From NCBI GenBank assembly GCA_027922465.2, contig BQMF02000140.1:62001-126000 (forward strand): a DNA stretch of 64,000 bases. The letters run 5' to 3'. The position numbers were made by a program, and so were the translations under genes. Origin of the DNA: Turritopsis dohrnii. Its lineage: Eukaryota; Cnidaria; Hydrozoa; Anthoathecata; Oceaniidae. Positions 10,409 to 22,200 of the stretch are shown in pieces. The stretch's first letter is position 1. Each line of letters starts with the position of its first letter. The notes under the pieces were generated by a model. That model searched no databases. It was not told where the DNA came from and worked only from the letters and a program-made list of their open reading frames with translations.

Positions 10409-11049
10409 ATGAAGTCTTTATTTTATCGTTTAACACTGTTTAGATTGATGACGTACCAAGTAATGGAAAAGTTTAATATGAAAGGGACAAAAAGAAAGGA
10501 TAGATTGCACCTTGAAAAACCTGCATTGAAAGACACAAAGATATGTCAAGTTGTCATAGGTAAGCATATAAATCTCGTTTTCTTTACTTGCCAATGGATT
10601 CTTCCAGTTTTGCATTGTGCAGAGGGGTTAACAGTATGGTTTGTCCACGGGGTCAAAATAAAGAGCCCACATCCGATGGGTACAAAAAGAGCAGAATTTC
10701 AGGAATTAATTTCCCAATTGACACCTGGATTTCTGCGAGAATTAATTTTTGCGAATGTCGACATAATTGGATAACTTAAATGTGTGCCCGGTAAGGTAAT
10801 TTCAGTTTATTAACATACAACCACCCAGGGCGCTGAATTCAGCATTTCCGGTACTGTCCCAGACTAATTGTGTCATATATTCTTTCAGAAAGCGTATTTT
10901 CAAACCACCCTGATGCGACGGAAAAAGAAATTAAAGACTGCATAGCCGAAGTCCTTAAACATGCTCCGAAAATTGCCGAGAGTGAAAGGGAAATACAGTT
11001 TAATACCCAAAAACATTTTGAATTATTTTCACAGAGCCTGTCACACTAA
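10409..11049 (+). CDS. Spliced ORF fragment of unknown family
   Basis: An open frame through 10558 ends at a donor (ATAG|GTAAGC). It joins in frame to an exon after TTCTTTCAG at about 10889 that reads ESVFSNHPDATEKEIKDCIA and continues open to a TAA at 11049. The second exon is helix-rich. The joint is clean, which supports a real gene or transposon exon pair. The true 5' end is unclear. Confidence 0.35.
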
Positions 11050-12638
11050 TATACATCAGTAAATATACTACTTTATATCCTTAAAATAGTAACGAGTAAT
11101 TGCTATATACAATTTGTTTACTTGTCAAAAATTTCTTAATTTGAGGGTATTCACTATTTTGGACACCTTTAAAAGGGGTGCGGCAAGAGAAAACAAACGA
11201 GTGGTACCATTTCTCTCCACAAAACTTTCTTGAAGTATTTACGCAGCCCTTTAGCAGTCGATAAATTCTTTTCCCCTTGACATTGTTGGCCTGATCATTG
11301 TTTTTCCTACGAGGTCATGTTTGCTATGAAATCGTTTTTAATATTTCTCAATACACTTTTAAATTCTAACACAATTGTGTTGAGAGTAAGTTTAGCTTTA
11401 TGAAATACAACTTTACCTACTCCCCCTCCCCGGGCTTGCTAAATTTCGATTTTTTTCCGTAGATAGGAAAACGAGATTTCTGGAAAACTTTATTTTAGCT
11501 TTATATTTATAATATTTACATAATATATAACGCATGTTGTACAGGATTTATTTTAATGTTCACATAACAAAAGACACTAAGAAATTAACAAAAATACCTT
11601 CGTACCCTTTCTACTTAGTCATTACATACTTCTACAGAGTCGTCAAATGGTAATTAAAACATATTTCAGCTTTTTCACCTCTCGAGTTAAACGTCGTTGA
11701 AAGACGTCATACGTACGTAATCGATACACGATCCGACGTAAAACTGACATTGAAGGTACGTTATTCATGACGTAAAATAGATGACGTCGTAACTACGTTG
11801 GTTGTCTACGTCGTAAATGTGCTTCATTTCAACACCTATTCACGACGTCATAGCAACGTCAGTAAGGACGTCGATATAACGTATTCTCAACGTAACTTTC
11901 CCAGCTGGGATGTCGCAAATAAGTAAGATCATAGTCATAGATCATAGTCATAGATCATAAAACTTGTGTAGAGCATTTAAACCAGCGCAAACTAAGAAGG
12001 AACAACAGCATTTTCGATGGAGCAATCTGATGGAATTGTTTTCAACAAGGTTACAATTTCTGCTAAGACAATGAGATGATTACACTATGTTCTTTTTTTA
12101 CACATTACATTCCTATTCATACTCCAATTCATAGAAGTTGAAGATCATAGAAAAAGCGGAGATTCAGTGATAACTGGAAAACATTTTACAAAATAAACAC
12201 TTCGTATTTTTCACGGTAGCTATACTATCCGTGTTTAAAATCGTCAGCGATTACTCCTCCGAGATTTGTCAATTGGAAATCGGTTACCGTCAATTTCTGA
12301 ATGGAAAGCGTGTAGAAAACAATATGGCACTGTGAAAGGTCGTGCTTGTATTTTGTGCTTGATACTTTTGTCTAGAAATGTCGAAAGTTGCTTACGTACA
12401 AGCCGTTTCATAATCAAAGAACTGTATAGGATTTGTAAATAGACAGGACTATAGTTTGCATATCAAAATATTCGTGAATTGCAGCCACATTTTGAGATTT
12501 TATTTCCAGTGTTTGTGGAGAGAGAATCATAATAATCATAAACATAATAAAAATAATAAACATTACATTGTCAATCGTAGAAGAGAAAAAGTGTTCCGTA
12601 TTACTTGATTGAATCTGCTAAAAGACAGAATTTTTAAA
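11050..12638. other. Non-coding stretch upstream of the SF3 helicase gene
   Basis: Nothing convincing is coded here. It contains the ACGT-rich right end of the element above and, near 12586-12603, the motif AGAGAAAAAGTGTTCCGT that is also found upstream of the helicase remnant of unit A (35512-35529). The recombinase gene expected here by analogy with units A-C is absent. Confidence 0.5.
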
Positions 12639-15600
12639 ATGTCTTCTCAAATACGTGCCAAAGGAAGTTTGAAAAGCAAAATCATTAAAAACGCTTTAAG
12701 AGCATATATTGTATCGCCTATTGTGGTAAAGTATCATGTATGCGCTGTTCGTGTTTTGTGGCAGACTGGCTATTCTTTGAAAAGCATATGGTCGAAAAGA
12801 CAGCAAATAAATGCCATACTAACAGAACAGAGAAATGTGGTGGCTTTTGTATCCTGTTTCACGGCTATCCAGCGTAAATCCACTAAAAGGAAAGCATCGG
12901 TATCAGAACATACTATGTCGTTGTCTGGGTTAACTCAAAACGACAACAGCGAAGATGACAACGACGAGGTTGCTGATGATACAGAAGAGCAGACCAGTGA
13001 GCCAGGTTTATCCTTTTGGATAGCACTTGATTGGCCGGAATGTAGCCTGTCATCGTATGAAGACATTCTGGCCAAAATGTTCATGGATTCTGGCTTAGAC
13101 CTCTGCAGCTGTAATGTTGTCAAAGGAAGAGGTAATTCACTTATTTTTTCGTATGAAACTATGAACTATATAGGTTGTGTGATGTTTTAATTGTGGTTTC
13201 ATATTTTGTCTGTATCCTTCGCAGGTTGTAAGACATCCTTAGATGCGTATGCGGCGTCACTATTCGTTGTTCTGAAAGACTGGAACTCAATCAAGTCATC
13301 CGAACTAATACAGTTATCGCAAAAGGAAATCATAAGAGACGAGGCAGAAAAGTCTGGTTTTGAAATCCGAAACGTTAACTTGAACGAGGAAATGGTGTCC
13401 TTGGCAAAGCCCGCTGAAATTGTACTTTGCACGCGGCTTGATTGTGAAACGAGAAGGAACTTGATAGAAGGCGTTAACAAGATGAAGTTTACCATCAAAT
13501 TCTCGTTAAGAGATCTTACTGAGAATTGTAAAACCTTACTCAAGTTTTCTTTCATGTTCTTCTTTGGTTCCATCTTTATTGCTTGTTCCTTTACCTTTAG
13601 TGCCTTTGTTAGACCGCGATGTAGTCCTCGAAAAGCAAGCAAAGCCGACATCAAAGATTTGTCAAGCAGTTGATGTGATAAAAAGAACAATGCTAGACAA
13701 CGGATACGGCATTAATGATGGAGGCGTGTTTAAGAAGATCACCGAATCAACTCGTACATACGTTTTTTGTTGTTCAGTAAAAAGTTACTTGCTATCATTA
13801 CTGGGAAATGGTCACATCGCAGATCTTGTAACGCCGTTTGTGGGCACCTTGACAGGATTATTGTCAGAGAGATCTTGTCGCCTTATTGAACCGCTAAAAA
13901 TTGATTATAACTTTATAGAAGTACTAGACGGATACTTCTTTAACATAGAAGGAAAGGCATTCGAAGAAAACCCGGCTGACTTAAATGGATCGCCACGAGC
14001 GTGAGGTACAAGTACGTTGAAGGTGTAATTCCGTACCCAGTCAAGTTTATTGAAGGTATGCCTAATAGAATTATCTTTCGATTAGCTGTTCAAGTGATGA
14101 CCATTGAAACTGTTTTCCTTTCGTTCAGGTGTGAAAACAGCTTTCCAAATCCAGTAGTTCGAATGAACTTTTATCAAAAGTACTACCAGATCCTAATGCA
14201 CGGAAAGTTCCCTATGAAAGAACCAAAATTATGCTTGGTTGGACCGCCGGACAGTGGCAAAACAAGTTGGTTTTGTCCGTTTCAAGGTATCGTTACCCAA
14301 AAGAGCTACTTTTTTATTTGATTCCCAAGCCATGTTTCTTGTCACCCTTTGATGCAATTTTTTCCTTCTCATTTCCTTATATTCTTTAATTTTGACAGGA
14401 AGAGATTGATTTCAACAATTTCATTAATATTCAGGTATCATCCCTTCCCGCTATATAGCCGGAGTTGTAGAGGATGGAAGATTCTCTGGCCATATGATTA
14501 ACCAGATGACGCAAGTTGTTTTCATGGACGAATGGACGTCCAATAGTCTTTCATGCGAAGATGCTAAAAGAATTCTTCAAGGTAAAATACATCTATTGAG
14601 CACAAAAGCCTAAAGTACATGGACGTTTCATGACATTTCTGCCTTGATTTACCTGCAGGTGGCCTCGTTATGGTGCCCCAAAAGCATAAAGAGGCTTCGC
14701 GTTTCATTTACAACAGCGGTTTCTTTATCACTACAAACATATATCCCGACTTTGGAGATAATACCGATGGCGAGGCAATTCGAAAACGACTTGCCGTGTT
14801 TAATACGAAAGCATTATCAAGCAAAGACGGAAGTGTCTCAGGTCAATAGTAAACCTTCTAAAATTCAACAGAATTACTGTTTATTTCGGCTATGTAATAA
14901 AACTATGTGTTTATTTGCATTTAGGTTGGCTCAGGCGACATTGTATGGATGTTTTCCATTTTCTGGCTGACGAGTTAAAAGACATGCCCATATTCGCCAC
15001 ATTAGATGAAGAGGAGGATCGTTCACTCGGCGCAGTTTACAACGACTTCGACTGCGATCTATCAACATTGCTGACAGGGAGTGACTCTTTCATTTATTCT
15101 CAAGCTCCCAGCGTTACAACTGAAGTTGAAGATACGACTGGAGTATCGCTAAAAGCAGTTGCTCATGCCGTATTGGAAGCCGATAGATTTGAAGGCACTC
15201 TGTACGAGCTGCTTTCCGTCGAAAATGAGCTAATAGATTTTACGCGCCAAACCCATGATGTCCATTACATGGAAAATGTGTATAAATTAATGTTGGATTG
15301 GAAGTCAATAGTGCATACACTGAATGAGAAGATCATCAAGGTATACGAAATGCGGCAAAGCGTCGAGTGGGAAGGATCAGATTCACTATACGACAGTTGG
15401 CTTTTTATGAATGGGAAAGAAAGGAAAGCGTTCCGCAGGAGTGTTTTTAAGCATCGCTTTCCAAATTGGGAAACGCAAGTACCATCAACGAATAGCCTAC
15501 AACCTGAATTGCAAACACAGAGAGATGATGAAAGCTCCGATAATGATGTTGATTTGTTTGTACCTGTTGACAATCCTGACGATTTCGTGCTTGAACGAAA

Positions 15601-15727
15601 ACCTTTTGCCACAAGAATAATTCCAACGTACACCATAGAAATCAGCAGCGACGAAGATGAAGACCGAAAACCATTCGTAGCCACACATGTATCAAAAGAA
15701 GTGGTAGTTATAAGTGACGACGAATAA
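12639..15727 (+). CDS. Superfamily-3 DNA helicase of YR/SF3 element unit D (seven exons)
   Basis: Proposed join: 12639-13131, 13225-13527, 13601-14000, 14129-14286, 14435-14581, 14659-14841, 14925-15727. All introns are GT-AG, phases agree, and the product is 828 aa. Walker A GPPDSGKT (~437), Walker B VVFMDEW (~479), sensor-1 FFITTN (~522) and a following RKRLAVF basic patch fit SF3 helicases of parvovirus, papillomavirus and Rep type, which unwind origins as hexamers. The N-terminal ~420 residues are unrecognised; exon 1 is related to remnants in units A and B. The acidic C-terminus holds two SUMO-interaction-like motifs (TIEISSDEDED and VVVISDDE). It is the only complete helicase gene of the four units. 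A nearby iteron array is a plausible replication origin. Confidence 0.8.
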
Positions 15728-15800
15728 ATAATGTATCACTTACCTTGAGTTTTTCATATCTAAGTCACACAAAAATAAATAAACAAACCAATAAATACTT

Positions 15801-16965
15801 AATGACTACTTAGTTTCCAGACTCTCCGATAAGCAAGTTGTCTTGCGGCACTTTATCACCCCTTGTTCCTTCTTGTTCCTCCTTCTTTCCCCTTATTCCC
15901 CGTTATTCCCCATGTCAAGAAGATAAGTTATGGAGTTGTTCCTCTTGAAGGCGTTACCTATGGGCGGTAGTTATAGGCGTTAACCTTATTTCCCCTTCTT
16001 TCTTATTGTTCCTGCTTATTCCCCTTGTTTCCCGTTATTCCCCTTATGAAAGAGAAAAGTTTATGAACTTAAAAGAGGCTTGAAGACACCTGTTCTGAGC
16101 AAACAGTGACTTCATAACGGACTTGACTTAAGTTTGAATTAAGTCCATAACTTATCTTCTTGACATGAGGAATAACGGGGAATAAGGAGGAATAACGGGA
16201 AATAAGGGGAAACAACGGATAACAAACAGGCAACACCCTCTAGAGGACAAAGTCCATAACTGTGCGGCAAGGCAACTCGCTAATCAGAGGGTCTGGAAAC
16301 TAAGTAGTAAGATGACCTTCCTCTTATCGGTAATAGGCAACGCCCACCCCATCCGCAGAGGAGCAGCAGCGCTATCTTGCCACCGCTTCTTCCCCCTTAC
16401 CGCCCCTCGTTCCTCCTTATTCTCCCTTGTTCCTCCTTATTCCCCCTTGTTCCCTGTTATTCCCCTTGTCACAGAGAAAAGATTATAGACTTAACGGAGC
16501 AAAGTGTTACGTCATAGTGTACTTGACTTAAGTTTGAATTAAGTCCATAACTTATGTTCTTGACATGGGGAATAACGGGGAATAAGGAGGAATAAGAGGA
16601 AATAACGGGAAATAACGGGCAACAAACAGGCAACGCCATAACTAACCTCCTGCTCCCACCTCCCCTCGCCCTCTAGGTACCCCGTCTGGTAGAGCAAGTC
16701 CATAATTTATCTTCTTGGCATGGGAAATAACGGGGAATAAGGGGAAACTAGGAGGAACAAGAAGGAACAAGGGGTGATAAGTTGCTGCAAAACAACTTGC
16801 TTATCGGAGAGTCTGGAAACTAAGTAGTTAGATGACTTATTACTCCTATCAAATTGCCTGGTAGTAGGTAACAAATTGTAACGAGATATTACAAGGTGCT
16901 GTAAAGGCCATTTGCTTATCGAAGGGTCAAAAGGTAGAATTAGGCGTGATAAGGTGATTAAAATG
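15801..16965. repeat. Palindromic iteron array between units D and A
   Basis: Left arm (15801-15890) and right arm (16751-16837) are inverted copies around TTTCCAGACTCTCCGATAAG. Between them are repeats of GGGGAATAACGGGGAATAAG in both orientations, with partial copies of the arm near 16240-16310. GGGGAATAA-type iterons may be helicase or recombinase binding sites (inference). No gene lies in this stretch. Confidence 0.75.
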
Positions 16966-16998
16966 CCGTAGGGGACTACAGATTGAAGAGGCAGATAT

Positions 16999-17289
16999 TC
17001 ATTTTAAGTTTTTCTTCACTCTTAAATTTTCTTTACATTTCTTCAAAAGTACTATATGTTTTAAGTCTTTCAGCAACAGGTTATGTTTTTCCTTCCTCTT
17101 TAAGAAGATCATCTTAGCCATCAGTCCTGTGGAGTCGGTTATATTTGCGAAATAAAATGGTCTTGGTCCTATTATTTGGCTTGCATCTAACAAACTTTTC
17201 AAGCATCGTCGATCTTCTTCACTTAGTTCAAACTTTGTGTGGATCTCCCCATTATTGGTAAACAGACATTTACGGAACTTGAAGAACAT
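16999..17289 (-). CDS. Small ~96-aa protein of YR/SF3 element unit A
   Basis: Begins MFFKFRKCLFTNNGEI and contains a conserved TGLMAKM stretch near residue 55; the C-terminus is Lys-rich. Homologues sit at the same place, directly downstream of the recombinase on the same strand, in units B (37894-38187) and C (42531-42839). Conservation of three divergent copies supports a real gene. No known fold is recognised. It is probably a DNA-binding or regulatory accessory factor of the element (inference). Confidence 0.65.
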   Translation of the reverse strand: MFFKFRKCLFTNNGEIHTKFELSEEDRRCLKSLLDASQIIGPRPFYFANITDSTGLMAKMIFLKRKEKHNLLLKDLKHIVLLKKCKENLRVKKNLK

Positions 17290-17411
17290 CCTGATCTACC
17301 AACTGTTACTCGTAAAGAAAGCTGTTCCCCTTTAGTTAGTGCTTATGTAGTCATACAAAGTAACGAACTGTTTACAAATTTAACACAGACATAGTAGATA
17401 AATCTCGTATG

Positions 17412-18514
17412 TTAAATTAAGTTTAACTTCTTTGCTCTGATCATTAGAGTACTCGGTTTTCGTGAAGGATGAAAGCTATATTCCGGATCTCGTAAAATCG
17501 CTGTCCATTTTCCCTGACCATATCTTTTGATGCCATAAGAAAGAAACGAGTCTTCAGTAGCCGAAAATGCAGCCTTGCTTTGTCGTTTGATGCCTTTATT
17601 CTGCGGTTCTGCTGCAGCGGATAAGTTCTCGTTTAAAGCAATGTTAAGACAGGATTTCGCTCGTTCATTTCTTCGGTCCACTCCATTACTGTCGAGTTCG
17701 TTAGAAGTTGATATCGTAAAATGATCGTTCAAACGATGGTTATTCGTACATTCTTTGTCCATGGTTACCAGCTTTTCCATACACTGTTGACCCTGACAAG
17801 CTACTTCGGTTGATTGAAGTTTTTGATAATGTATTCTAGCTACGTGTGATGTATGCTTTTGATCACGTGATAAAGCCGCTTGCTCACGTTCGTTCAGTTT
17901 ACCCATGCTTTCCGTTTCGATAATCTGCCTGTATCTTGTCGGGTTTATATACTTTCCAATAGCCTGGTATACAATTCTTCCGAAAATATCACTTAACTGT
18001 TTTAGCTGGGTTCCATTCTTTGTTACCAAAACGTACTCACAGATAGGATTTAGTGTAGTCCGAATACAAGCTATATACCCATTCAAAATATCAACCACTC
18101 TTTTCGAAATAATGAGAGTATCAAATCCATATTTATAATTTGTTTTGAATCTTGTTTGATCGATAACACCGCCTTCACTTCCAACGCCACGTACCATTGC
18201 AACAGTTAAATACTGATATGTCATTGGTCGACTTGCTTTCACCATTAGAAACAGTACAGCTACAACAAACGAAGTGCTGAAAGATAAATCGTGTGCTGGA
18301 ATGATGGCATTCGAATCACTAGCGTTAATCAATATCTGTGAAAATTTGTTGGCATGAAAAGGAATAACATTTTGTAAATCTTCTAGACTAGCCCAACAAT
18401 TGACAGTTTCAAGGTATTCCTTGCTCAGTACTGTACTCCATTCAATCCTCATTTGCTTTGCTAAGCACTTTTTTACCCTGTCTAAGTAAATTTCAGCTGC
18501 AATGAATACAGGTA
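17412..18514 (-). pseudogene. Tyrosine recombinase of unit A, C-terminal half (split by the Polinton)
   Basis: The 3' part of the recombinase gene, cut at 18514 by the Polinton; the 5' part is at 34345-35017. It holds the YR boxes: Arg in KASRPMTYQYL, Lys in LVTKNG, Arg in NPTRYRQ, His in QKHTSHVAR and the presumed nucleophile Tyr in IHYQK, followed by a C-terminal Myb/SANT domain (FLSYGIKRYGQGKW). It closely matches the intact gene of unit B. The bases past 18514 that keep the frame open belong to the Polinton repeat. Confidence 0.9.
18510..18514. repeat. 5-bp target duplication AGGTA, left of Polinton copy 2
   Basis: AGGTA precedes the left tip and recurs right of the element at 34340-34344. 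The uninterrupted homologue in unit B (near 39401) has the sequence only once (AATACAGGTATATTC), which confirms a duplication of 5 bp. Confidence 0.92.
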
Positions 18515-18766
18515 AGAGATAGGAAAGTGCGGATGCTAGCGCAGAAATTATAATCATATGATTTTCAGGGAATTTCCCTACTATCATCTTTGTTTTCGTA
18601 ACGCGATACGAGTTATGAAACGTGATATTTTGATTACGTAAGCAGTTTCTATTATTATATAACCACAAATTACTCATAATTGTAAACAATTAAATATCTC
18701 ATAAAAATGTAGTAAAAAGCAGTTTGTAGCAGTTTAAACTTTATAACATAAATGAGCTAACAATAC
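18515..18766 (+). repeat. Left terminal inverted repeat of Polinton copy 2
   Basis: About 252 bases inversely match 34082-34339. Shared blocks include the 19-bp tip, AATCATATGATTTTCAGGGA and the stretch around ACTCATAATTGTAAACAATT. Internal indels (for example near 18640-18660) show that the two ends have diverged a little. Confidence 0.93.
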
Positions 18767-19208
18767 TCCCAGCTTTACATACAAATTCTACTGCTTTACT
18801 AAAATCAGTAACTCCATTGTTTTTCAACCATTCTAAAACGTCAATGTGTCCGTTATAACAAGCAAATTCTACTCCTTTACTAAAATCGACGACGCCGTTG
18901 TTTTTCAACCATTCTAAAACGTCGATGTGACCATTAAAACATGCTAATTCTACTCCTTTACTAAAATCAACGACGCCGTTATCTTTCAACCATTCTAAAA
19001 CGTCAATGTGTCCGTTATAACAAGCAAATTCTACTCCTTTACTAAAATCGACGACTCCATTGTTTTTCAACCATTCTAAAACGTTGATGTGTCCGTAATA
19101 ACACGCATCGCACATTACTTTCTCAAAATTAGTTACACAATTTTTTTCTTTCAACTGTGTTAATAATAACATACTTGTCATTTTATTTTTTAATCTGTCA
19201 ATATCCAT
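18741..19208 (-). CDS. Ankyrin-repeat protein carried by Polinton copy 2
   Basis: A 155-aa protein made of about four near-identical ~27-residue ankyrin units of the type NGHIDVLEWLKNNG, with a short N-terminal cap and a Cys-containing end. The DNA repeats are also near-identical, which indicates recent tandem expansion. Its stop codon lies inside the left terminal repeat. Polinton copy 1 has no room for this gene: PolB ends 385 bases from the tip there, against 785 here. Ankyrin proteins of this style in large DNA viruses and protists bind host proteins, and a host-interaction cargo role is inferred. Confidence 0.8.
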   Translation of the reverse strand: MDIDRLKNKMTSMLLLTQLKEKNCVTNFEKVMCDACYYGHINVLEWLKNNGVVDFSKGVEFACYNGHIDVLEWLKDNGVVDFSKGVELACFNGHIDVLEWLKNNGVVDFSKGVEFACYNGHIDVLEWLKNNGVTDFSKAVEFVCKAGSIVSSFML

Positions 19209-19299
19209 AGGTATTATATATTACTGTGTATAATTCCTTTATAATGTTTTATTCAACTTTTTTGTTTTGTTTTGTTTTTACCTCTTACCTTTTGTTATC

Positions 19300-22200
19300 T
19301 TATACATACCTATAATGTCCTCCGGCATATGTAGCAATACCATCTTTTGCAATAATTCTTTTGTCATCATCCGCATTGAGAGCGAGTTTGTTTGTTTTTA
19401 TAGTGTGAACATCATGCTTAATCGATTGAAAGGTCATCTGTTCTCTGTAAACATTCTTACCATCAAACAAGCATCTCTTGTAATCATCAAACCCCATGGT
19501 CTTCTTTACTACGCACTTCTTGACTCCCTTGCACTTCTTGTCTTCTTTTCCATCTAGCTGTTTATATGCATATGTCTTCGCTCTTAGAGCAACAAACTCT
19601 GTCATTATCTTACCACCCAACTCATCTTTCATTAGACCAATGACTTTCTTATTCAAACCTATAGGTAAAGGTCTGTTATCTTTCTCATCATACGCTGAAG
19701 TGTCGAATCTCAAAGCTACATCATCGGCGATATCTTTGTAGAAGTCGTCGGTTTTGATGTGATAGACAAAGCTGTCTGTATCCATATAGCAGAGCTTTAG
19801 ATTGTCACCATATTTTGGTTTCATGTAATCATAGTGAAACTCGTACATAATCGTCTTTGACAAATCAAGAACTGTAGGTCCCAGATAGATTGGCTTGTTC
19901 AACACGAGTTTGATCTTTTGCATTTCAGCAGCCATCAAATGTTCACTGAAACAGATACTACCCTTGAAATTAGGTTTCATCACCAGCTTCTCATATTGTT
20001 CTTTCTTGGTAGCCAAACGTATGTCTTTATGTTTACGTTGATTCTCCATAGTTTTACCAAAGACTGAATTGTTCATGAGCTTGAAAAAGTCCTTTTCAAA
20101 GTCATTCTTTGATTTAGTACGCAAATTGGTGTTGAAATCGATGTACGGCTTCAACCATGCGCTTTGTCTAAATCTCAGTACTCTATGAACCTTCTCAAGA
20201 ACAAGACCATGCTTCAGCGCTTGATCAAGTGCACGGATTAGAATAATATAGTTCTTCTTGTCTGAAAGACATGGAGTTAGCTTTTCTACACCATTGATCT
20301 TCTTTCGCTCAGGCATAAACGGAAGATCGTTATGTGAATCATGAAGCTCCTGAGGATAGTTCACATCAACTTCAAGAAGATAACCATATTTACCGTCTTT
20401 CTCAGCTAACTTTGAAATGAAATCGGTGGTAAATTTGTTAGCATCTACCCACTTGAAATTTCCTGTCGGTAGCTTCTGAATCATAGCCCATCCATATAGA
20501 TTATTTGCATCAAGATATTGGAGATAGCTACTTTCTTCAGTCTTCTTATATTTAGCATCCATATACTTGTTATTAGCTTTAGCATGTCTATGAACAGCCT
20601 GACAGAGACCTCCTCTAATACCTTGCTCTACGAACAGAAACATATCCATATCTGACAACAGATCCAGCTCAACCTCTGTCTTTTTCAAACATGCTTGCCA
20701 AGCTAGTCCTGGAGCAGTGTAAAAATGTGCAGGATCCAGTTTATAGTTTGTTATACATGTTTCCCTAAAAGTCTCAAAAACATCAGCAAGCAATAGAACG
20801 TCTGTCTTGAGGTAGAGATCATGATACGCACCCATATTTTTATTTTTCATGTGTTTCCACACATTCTGTGCATGCGTATAATCAGCATCACTGATACCTT
20901 TCATGTTCAACTTGCTGTAAAAAGCATCTTTCGGTGGGAGCTTAGTTTCGTTAAACTTATCAAAAGAATCAATGTATTCATAAGGATAAACTCCTTTTCT
21001 TCTCAATAGTTTGAATTGCTCATCACCTTTGAAGAATTTTCGAAGGTTTTTACACTGATCGTCGGATAGATTGTTTACCAAGTTATCCAGACTACTAGCC
21101 ATGAAACGCACGCTATCGATGAATCTCAACTGTATCTTTTGAATTCTAGTCACTCCATTTTTATCAATGTATTCACCAACCTTAACATCCAATGAGAAAG
21201 AGATATATTTTTCTTTGTTTTCAGCGATGACAGCAATCCCTTCATCTCCATACTGTTTGGCTAGTTCTTTGATAAATAGATGAGCATCATATCCGCTCAG
21301 ATTGTGAAAGACGATCGGAATGTATTTAGGCACTTTGTAACGGAGATTACAAGACTGATGTGCAGCTCCACGAAATTTACCAGTAAAATGACAGTGATCC
21401 CTAATCTTAATATTATCTTTTTCAAATTCTTTCATACATATGTGACATTTATCTGAATCGGTAAATCCTTGTTCCTCTTCATATGTGAGGTCTCGCATTC
21501 TCTGTTTAGGAAACATATTGTATAGCCTTTTCACTTCACCTACCGCATGATCTACAAAACGTAAAACACAGTCTTCACCTCGATAAAGCGTTAGAGGGTC
21601 TGAAACTTCACCATGAGCAAATTTGCTATAACAACAGAAGCCTGTGGGGATATGTATACCAACCTTTTTAGTGGATGATCCAATAACGCTACGCGGTTCT
21701 TTACAAACCTCTTTTGACAAAGCTTCGAAATCAGCATACATTATGAAAGGAGCTTTGAGCTGGTACTGACCGTCATGAAACTTAACGGTGCTACCCTCAT
21801 TTGGCATCTCAATCTTCACAACATCGTTATTTTTACAATATTCAAAGTGTTCATCTCGTGTTTTCTCACTTGAGAATCCATTGAGACAATTCAAGCAATA
21901 ATGTTCTTTATTTTTGTGATTCGAGTTGACCTTACTCAAGACACCGCTCAAGTTCTTTACAGCTATATAATGTCTCTTTTCCTCTTCACATAATAAAAAC
22001 AAAACAACTGTTTCTTTGCGATCAAGATGCTTCGACTTACGACACATATAGATACCTTCTTTCTCGTCTTTTGTCAAAACATGCACAGCGATATCAGGGT
22101 TCCTCCTCTCAAACAAATCTATTTTATTTAGCGCCATTGGAAACGATAAACCCTCCCAATTATATTTATCAACATGTTTCTTGAGATTCATTATCCTTTG

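Larger units (their letters stand above)
8214..11909. mobile_element. Possible DNA transposon with CCCAGC-type ends
   Basis: The left end reads CCCAGCAGGGA and the right end CCCAGCTGGG, imperfectly inverted. Both ends hold dense ACGT and GACGTC motifs over about 200 bases (8225-8400 and 11690-11890), as in subterminal repeats. No clear target duplication was found. Inside are a mariner remnant, an unrecognised 102-aa ORF and a spliced ORF fragment. It could be one element of about 3.7 kb or two unrelated copies of an end. Confidence 0.4.

Noticed and set aside
14001..14128. Frameshift in the SF3 helicase near 13985
   Set aside because: A GTGAGG donor at 14001 and a TTCAG acceptor at 14128 restore the frame exactly, so this is an intron.
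18515..18689. Start of the unit A recombinase at 18689
   Set aside because: Codons beyond 18514 are Polinton terminal repeat. The true N-terminal half is at 34345-35017.
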